Assembly: GCA_015679605.1 (NCBI GenBank)
Contig: JAAAVE010000920.1
Location: 1 to 11,991, forward strand
Length of the DNA stretch: 11,991 nucleotides
Origin: Podila epigama
Taxonomy: Eukaryota > Mortierellomycota > Mortierellomycetes > Mortierellales > Mortierellaceae
Reading direction: 5' to 3'
The notes under the pieces are model-generated. The model ran no database searches, was not told the DNA's origin, and saw only the letters and a program-made list of their open reading frames with translations. Below are positions 8,149-11,991 of the stretch, piece by piece (positions within the stretch are counted from its first letter, which is position 1; each line of letters opens with the position of its first letter). A program made the translations under genes and the position numbers.

Positions 8149-8712
8149 GATTCTCGTGCAGATGGTAAAGGTTTCGGAAAAAATGAGTGGAAGCCCAGAC
8201 TACAAGAGAAGAGAGTGATTTCATCATATGGTGAGTTGGGTGGTATGGCCAAAAGCTATGATAGCTTTGAGTCGTATATTGAAATTTCCTTGTACGTAAA
8301 CAGAGCAAGAGACAAGCGTACATTGATCAAACCACGAGTAAAACAAAGTGGCTGGTAAGGTAGATGATCTGATGAGATGTTGTAGAATAGGATGATGAAG
8401 GATGGGAATGGAATGATTTTTCCTTCTTTTTTCTCAGATGGAAACGATGCAAAACGCGTCGCGACATTAAAGTTTTGTACATGTACCAGTTTTTTTTTCC
8501 TCCCATTCTTTCAGATGGTATGATGGTTACACAATGATTGGCCAACGAATATGTCGAACCGTTGAATTTTTCATTCCCGTTTTACGCCAAACGCGTGCCC
8601 TTGTCGAGTGTCACTCAACGTTCCCTCTCTCTTATATTTTGAAGCACTCATCTTTGTTTCTCAAAAAGACATGTTCTCCGTTGGTTTGTATAATACGACT
8701 TATGATACAGTG
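8149..8712. other. Intergenic region: gene B leader and gene C 3' flank
   Basis: This 564-bp stretch holds no convincing gene. It contains two ACGCGT boxes (8454-8459 and 8591-8596). On the minus strand there is also a good 3' splice-site-like stretch, TCACTCTCTTCTCTTGTAG, ending at 8200. A weak donor GTACGC begins at 8321; an intron of 122 bp between them would disrupt the upstream ATG at 8323 and remove the later ones that open a frame overlapping the start of gene B. I could not find the strong GTGAGT donor seen for genes A and C, so this intron is only a suggestion. No canonical AATAAA is seen after gene C; AATATA near 8638 is a weak candidate. Confidence 0.5.
8454..8475 (-). promoter_or_regulatory. 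ACGCGT box with AAACTTTAA motif, upstream of gene B
   Basis: ACGCGT lies at 8454-8459, 306 bp before the start codon, next to AAACTTTAA (minus strand, 8467-8475), a one-base variant of the motif paired with the box upstream of genes A and C. Spacing is shorter here (13 bp start to start against 20 and 23). A second ACGCGT lies at 8591-8596. Confidence 0.4.
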
Positions 8713-11268
8713 CTATCTATGAAAATACTTCTGGTCATCTATACCAAGCGCTGGCGAATCCTGGTCCCCTACGTGGCAGACATGCCACATTTCCTCCAAC
8801 AACGATGCTCCAATGTCTGTGATGCAGTTTTTCCATAGATCCACCGCGAAAAGAGTCGAATTTGCTTGAAGGCCATGAAATAGCGCGCGAGCTCCATCGT
8901 CATGGATACAGTTGTGTTGGAGACCCAGGTTTGTCAGAGTGGCGTTCCTTGTCAGCGCATTGGCAATTGCTCTCGCACCACTGTCACCAATTGTATTGCC
9001 CCACAGTTCCAACGATGTAAGTGCACAGCTGGTCTTGAGTCCCTCTGCCAATGCCTTTGCTCCTTTGCCATTGATTGAGTTGTTGCGCAAGTCTAACGCT
9101 TTCAGAGTAGAGTTCACCTTGAGTACATCTCCAAGTCCTTGCGCGCCTTCATTCTTGATATTGTTGCCATACAAGTGTAGCGTAGCCAGTGTCTCGTTGA
9201 ACCTGAGTGCCTCGGCTAGTGCCTGAGCTCCAATGTCTCCGATCGAGTTGCAACCCACGTCAAGTTCAGTTAAACCACAGTTCTTGCTGAGAGCCTTGGC
9301 CAGGGTTTGTGCACCTTCATCTCCAATGACAGCACCTTGAAGATCCAGAGTTTTCAGAGTAACATTCATGCTGAGAACGTCAGCTAACGTCTGTACTCCG
9401 CTGTAATTGATTTTGTTGCCGCCCAAGTACAGACATGTCAGGGTCGTATTCCATTTTAACGCTTCGCTCAGCGTTTCAACCTGGTTGTCATCCTCCAACA
9501 CACATGTCAAGTCCATAGTCTTGAGTGGGGTCTTATTCTTGACAGCCTGCGAGAGCGCCTCAACAATATCAGGCCTGATCAAGTCACTCTCCAAGTTCAA
9601 TTCGGTAAGAGTCGTGTTGAATTTGAGTGCCTCGGAAAATACCAAGACACCCCCAAGCCAAACTGGATTATGACCCAAATCCAAAGTGAACAGCGTGGAG
9701 TTTTTCGCAAGTCCATGCCCCAATGACTGCGCGCCAGCATCTCGAATACCGTTATTCACCAGGCTCAAATTTGACAGAGCCGTGTTTGCCATGAGTGCCT
9801 TCCCTAGGGCCATCGCTCCAATGTCACCAATGCCGTTTTCATTCAAGTTCAAAGTGACCAAAGTCGAGTTGATCAAAAGTGCCTCTCCCAATGCCTGCGC
9901 TCCAACAACTCCAAAACGGTTACCCTTCAGGCTCAAAACAGACAGAACCGAGTTCGTCATGAGTGCCTCTCCCAAGGTCTGCGCTCCAGCAACTCTGATA
10001 TCATTTAAATTCAAGTTCAAATTAGACAGAGCCGAGTTCATCATGAGTGCCTCTCCCAATGCCTGCGCTCCAATGTCTCTAATGTTATTTTCACTCAAGT
10101 TCAAACTCTCTAGCGTGGAGTTGAACCCAAGTCCCTGCCCCAATGCCTGCGCCCCAACGAATCCTATGTCGTTAAACAATAAGCTCAAATCAGTCAGAGC
10201 TGAGTTCTTCATGAGTGCTTCTCCTAATGCCCGCGCTCCAATGTCTCCAATTCGGCACCCAGTCAAGTTCAAAGTGACCAGAGTCGAGTTGATCAAAAGC
10301 GCCTCTCCCAAGGCCTGCGCTCCAGCATATCCGATCTTGCCATGTAACAGGGTTAACCTGGATAGAGCCGAGTTCGTCTTGAGTGCCTCTCCCAGAGCCT
10401 GCGTTCCAGCATCTCCGATCCTGTTAACCCCCAGGTCTAAATCAGACAAAGTGGTGTTTGTCTTGAGTGCCTCTCCCAAGGCCTGCGTTCCAGCATCTCC
10501 GATCTTGTTACCCTCCAGTCTCAATGTAGACACAACCGAGTTCGTCTTGAGTGCCTCTCCCAGAGCCTGCGCTCCAGCATCTCCGATCTTGTTAGACCCC
10601 AGGTCCAAATTAGACAGAACCAAGTTCGTCATGAGTGCCTCTCCCAAAGCCTGCGTTCCAGCATCTCCGATCATGTTAGCCTCTAGGTTCAATGTAGACA
10701 AAGCCGAGTTCGTCCTGAGTGCCTCTCCCAGAGACTGAGCTCCAACATCACTCATACTGTTAACACCCAGATTCAAATTAGAAAGAGTCGAGTTCGTTTT
10801 GAGTGCCTCTCCCAAAGCCTGCGCTCCAGCATATCCGATGTTGTTGGCCCCTAGGTTCAATGTAGATAGAGCCGAGTTCGTCTTGAGTGCCTCTCCCAGA
10901 GCCTGCGCTCCAGCATCTCCGATCTTGTTAGACCCCAGGTCCATATTAGACAGAACCGAGTTCGTCATGAATGCCTCTCCCAAAGCCTGCGCTCCAGCAT
11001 CTCCGATCTTATTACGCTCCAGGTTCAAAACAGACAGAGTCGAGTTCATCTTGAGTGCCTCTCCCAGGGCCTGTGCTCCGTTGTTGCTGATGTTGCTTCT
11101 ACTAAGTGACAATGTGACTAGACTGGGATTTGCTTTGAGTGCCTCTGCCAATGCTTGTGCATCTCGGTCATTGATAGTGTTATGAGACAAGTCAAAAGTC
11201 GTCAAGGTGGAATCACTCTTTAGTGATTCAAGTAACTCTGCTATTGCTGGCTTCGATTCGAGTGACAT
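8713..11268 (-). CDS. Gene C: intact RNI-like leucine-rich repeat protein, 851 residues
   Basis: The start chosen is the ATG at 11268 (MSLESKPAIAELLESL) in the context ACCACCATG. The frame extends four codons further to a GTG, not a credible eukaryotic start. The stop is TAG at 8713-8715. Nearly the whole chain is about 29 repeats of 28 residues (consensus LxxLxLxxNxIGDAGAQALGEALxTN), the RNI/NOD3 class that folds into a curved solenoid. The first roughly 18 residues are a cap. Residues about 540-830 are the conserved, more individual C-terminal module (PLKTMDLTC, LTCLYLGG, LDVGCNSIGD, LELWGNTIGD, ITDIGASLLEEMWHVC), followed by a charged tail ending YFHR that gene B lacks. The array near the N-terminus has a recent four-repeat duplication. 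No NACHT, TIR, kinase, signal peptide or membrane helix is visible. This is the only undamaged member here, so it is the best model of the family. It could act as a cytosolic recognition or scaffold protein; RanGAP-like activity is not supported. Confidence 0.9.
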   Translation of the reverse strand: MSLESKPAIAELLESLKSDSTLTTFDLSHNTINDRDAQALAEALKANPSLVTLSLSRSNISNNGAQALGEALKMNSTLSVLNLERNKIGDAGAQALGEAFMTNSVLSNMDLGSNKIGDAGAQALGEALKTNSALSTLNLGANNIGYAGAQALGEALKTNSTLSNLNLGVNSMSDVGAQSLGEALRTNSALSTLNLEANMIGDAGTQALGEALMTNLVLSNLDLGSNKIGDAGAQALGEALKTNSVVSTLRLEGNKIGDAGTQALGEALKTNTTLSDLDLGVNRIGDAGTQALGEALKTNSALSRLTLLHGKIGYAGAQALGEALLINSTLVTLNLTGCRIGDIGARALGEALMKNSALTDLSLLFNDIGFVGAQALGQGLGFNSTLESLNLSENNIRDIGAQALGEALMMNSALSNLNLNLNDIRVAGAQTLGEALMTNSVLSVLSLKGNRFGVVGAQALGEALLINSTLVTLNLNENGIGDIGAMALGKALMANTALSNLSLVNNGIRDAGAQSLGHGLAKNSTLFTLDLGHNPVWLGGVLVFSEALKFNTTLTELNLESDLIRPDIVEALSQAVKNKTPLKTMDLTCVLEDDNQVETLSEALKWNTTLTCLYLGGNKINYSGVQTLADVLSMNVTLKTLDLQGAVIGDEGAQTLAKALSKNCGLTELDVGCNSIGDIGAQALAEALRFNETLATLHLYGNNIKNEGAQGLGDVLKVNSTLKALDLRNNSINGKGAKALAEGLKTSCALTSLELWGNTIGDSGARAIANALTRNATLTNLGLQHNCIHDDGARALFHGLQANSTLFAVDLWKNCITDIGASLLEEMWHVCHVGDQDSPALGIDDQKYFHR
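10425..11090 (-). repeat. 336-bp (four-LRR) duplication in gene C
   Basis: The segment 10546-10672 matches 10882-11008, offset 336 bp, and I count 4 differences over 127 bases. Similarity continues more weakly on both sides. At protein level four repeats with motifs LNLERNKIG, MDLGSNKIG, LNLGANNIG and LNLGVNSMS are followed by four with LNLEANMIG, LDLGSNKIG, LRLEGNKIG and LDLGVNRIG, in the same order. A block of four repeats was copied in tandem. Confidence 0.8.
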
Positions 11269-11279
11269 GGTGGTAAGCA

Positions 11280-11451
11280 CTGTTCAATGATTGAGCGGTA
11301 TGGGAGAAGGAAAAGCGCCGGTACGAACTCTGCTGAATATTTCATGGATATAACATATACAGAAAGATAAAAAGGCGATGATGGGGAGTGAGGAACTTGT
11401 TTCAAGGTGAGTAAAGAAAATGTTGAGGTTGATTGTTGCATTTGAACTCAC
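11280..11451 (-). other. Candidate 5' UTR intron of gene C
   Basis: On the minus strand the donor is ACAA|GTGAGTTCAAA and the acceptor CATTGAACAG|TGCTTACC, giving a 172-bp intron that ends 11 bp before the start ATG. Both ends are shared with the leader of gene A. The intron contains several ATGs, one directly after the donor opening a frame that overlaps the start of gene C; splicing would remove all of them, which supports its being real. Confidence 0.6.
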
Positions 11452-11532
11452 TTGTAATGAAATGAAATGGTGGATGAGAAAGAAAAAAAATAAAATGGAG
11501 ATGCATTTTTTTTAGTGGGGCGAAGCATCTCG

Positions 11533-11561
11533 ACGCGTACTATTTTTAAGATTTAAGGTTT
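11533..11561 (-). promoter_or_regulatory. ACGCGT box with AAACCTTAA motif, upstream of gene C
   Basis: ACGCGT at 11533-11538 and AAACCTTAA (minus strand) at 11553-11561, 265 bp before the start codon and 82 bp before the intron donor. A pyrimidine-rich stretch (TTTTTTTTCTTTCTC on the minus strand) between the box and the donor is a plausible transcription start region. Confidence 0.5.
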
Positions 11562-11778
11562 TTTTGTGTTGATTTTTTAACAGACGTGTTTCCCTTTTTC
11601 CCTAGAAATTTTTTTTTTTTTTGCACCTAGAACCGAGTTCAAAGCCATTCTTTCCATCTACACGACACATGCCCTTTCTCAGCTCAATGAACCAAGATAT
11701 TGTCAAGCACCATATCCCATCATTGCCCTTCTTAATATATATTCCATTCATACCTTCATCTCCATATATTCCTCTTAC
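11562..11778. other. Non-coding stretch upstream of gene C, no gene seen
   Basis: A+T-rich sequence with a run of 14 T at 11609-11622 and pyrimidine-rich plus-strand text. I see no LRR homology, RNA gene or repeat here. A minus-strand open frame runs through it (11602-11880) but only its upstream end is LRR-derived, in the wrong frame. Confidence 0.4.
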
Positions 11779-11930
11779 CTGTGCTCCTTCCCCCTCCATT
11801 CGAGTTGATTGCGCAAGTCCAACGTCTTTAGAACAGAGTTGGCCCTTGAGTGCACCCTCCCATTGCCTATGCATCTGCATCTTTAATCAAGTTGCTGTGC
11901 AAGTAGAGTAGCACCGAAGTTGGACTCCAA
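11779..11930 (-). pseudogene. Decayed fragment of a fourth LRR paralogue
   Basis: The minus strand aligns with the C-terminal module of genes A and C where it reads LHLYGNNIK... and LDLRNNSI. It gives LLYLHSNLIKDADA, then a TAG where the paralogues have Gln, then ALK and, after a frame change, NSVLKTLDLRN, then another frame change before GEGAQ. Compared with gene A I see one stop and at least three small insertions within 150 bp. Recognisable similarity stops near 11779 at CAG|GTAAGA, which resembles a splice donor, and fades above 11930. This is a remnant and not a working exon, although the donor-like edge leaves a small doubt. Confidence 0.7.
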
Positions 11931-11991
11931 CATCTCACTCGTGTGAAAATCCCCCCACGTGGGTAAATCCGAGTTGTGACTGCATCTGAAT

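Noticed and set aside
8070-8323. Short minus-strand frames upstream of gene B, one beginning MMKSLSSLVVW and resembling a signal peptide
   Set aside because: It runs in a different frame across the start of gene B, has no LRR or other recognisable content, and contains a likely splice acceptor; more probably leader sequence.
9686-10738. Long plus-strand open frame of about 350 codons (repeating SASPKACAPASPILL) and similar shorter ones opposite every gene
   Set aside because: It is the exact antisense of the LRR array: the 84-bp repeat keeps the opposite frame free of stops. It has the same period, no start context of its own, and is open only as a by-product of the repeat.
1-11268. CRISPR array or bacterial repeat array because of regular 84-bp periodicity
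   Set aside because: The repeats are translated, lack constant repeat/unique spacer structure, and follow the 28-codon LRR.
8713-11268. RanGAP (Rna1/RANGAP1) identity for gene C, since it shares the RNI-like fold
   Set aside because: Repeat number is more than twice that of RanGAP and the regular IGDAGAQALGEAL repeats and MWHVC tail do not match what I know of that family; no acidic C-terminal region.
11609-11622. T14 run as the poly(A) tail of a retrocopy carrying the relic LRR fragment
   Set aside because: LRR similarity ends about 155 bp before the run, the rest of the C-terminal module is missing, and no target-site duplication is apparent; a simple homopolymer is enough.

Overview
The window looks like nuclear DNA of a eukaryote, most likely an early-diverging fungus (Mortierella-type Mucoromycota is my best guess). 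The grounds are: long intergenic leaders with GT-AG introns, no bacterial ribosome binding sites, good Kozak contexts, and huge arrays of ribonuclease-inhibitor-like (RNI/NOD3-type) leucine-rich repeats of 28 residues, a family strongly expanded in those fungi. The taxon is an inference; kingdom and protein fold are much firmer.

Layout, everything on the minus strand. Gene A occupies 2495 down to beyond position 1 (3' end outside the window). It is an LRR protein whose frame is broken once, at a run of six C's at 781-786, after which the repeats continue open in another frame. Gene B occupies 8148 to 3049: about 1,700 codons and nearly 60 repeats, cut by one in-frame TAA at 7534-7536 that leaves the 28-residue register untouched. 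Gene C occupies 11268 to 8713: 851 codons, fully open, about 29 repeats. At 11779-11930 lies a decayed fragment of a fourth copy. Between the genes are 5' leaders: A and C share a 5' UTR intron, and all three genes have an ACGCGT box beside an A+T motif 265-306 bp before the start codon.

The genes are paralogues in head-to-tail array. They share a non-repetitive-looking, conserved C-terminal module (about 300 residues ending near MWHVC in B and C) and, in A and C, a short conserved N-terminus. The central arrays differ in length and order and contain recent DNA-level duplications with periods of 84, 168 and 336 bp. None carries a visible NACHT, kinase, TIR, signal peptide or membrane segment, so they appear to be soluble, repeat-only binding proteins. 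The most interesting reading is a rapidly diversifying LRR repertoire: constant ends, reshuffling centre, shared promoter block, and members at several stages of decay (intact C, singly broken A and B, relic). Long open frames on the plus strand are antisense shadows of the repeat periodicity.
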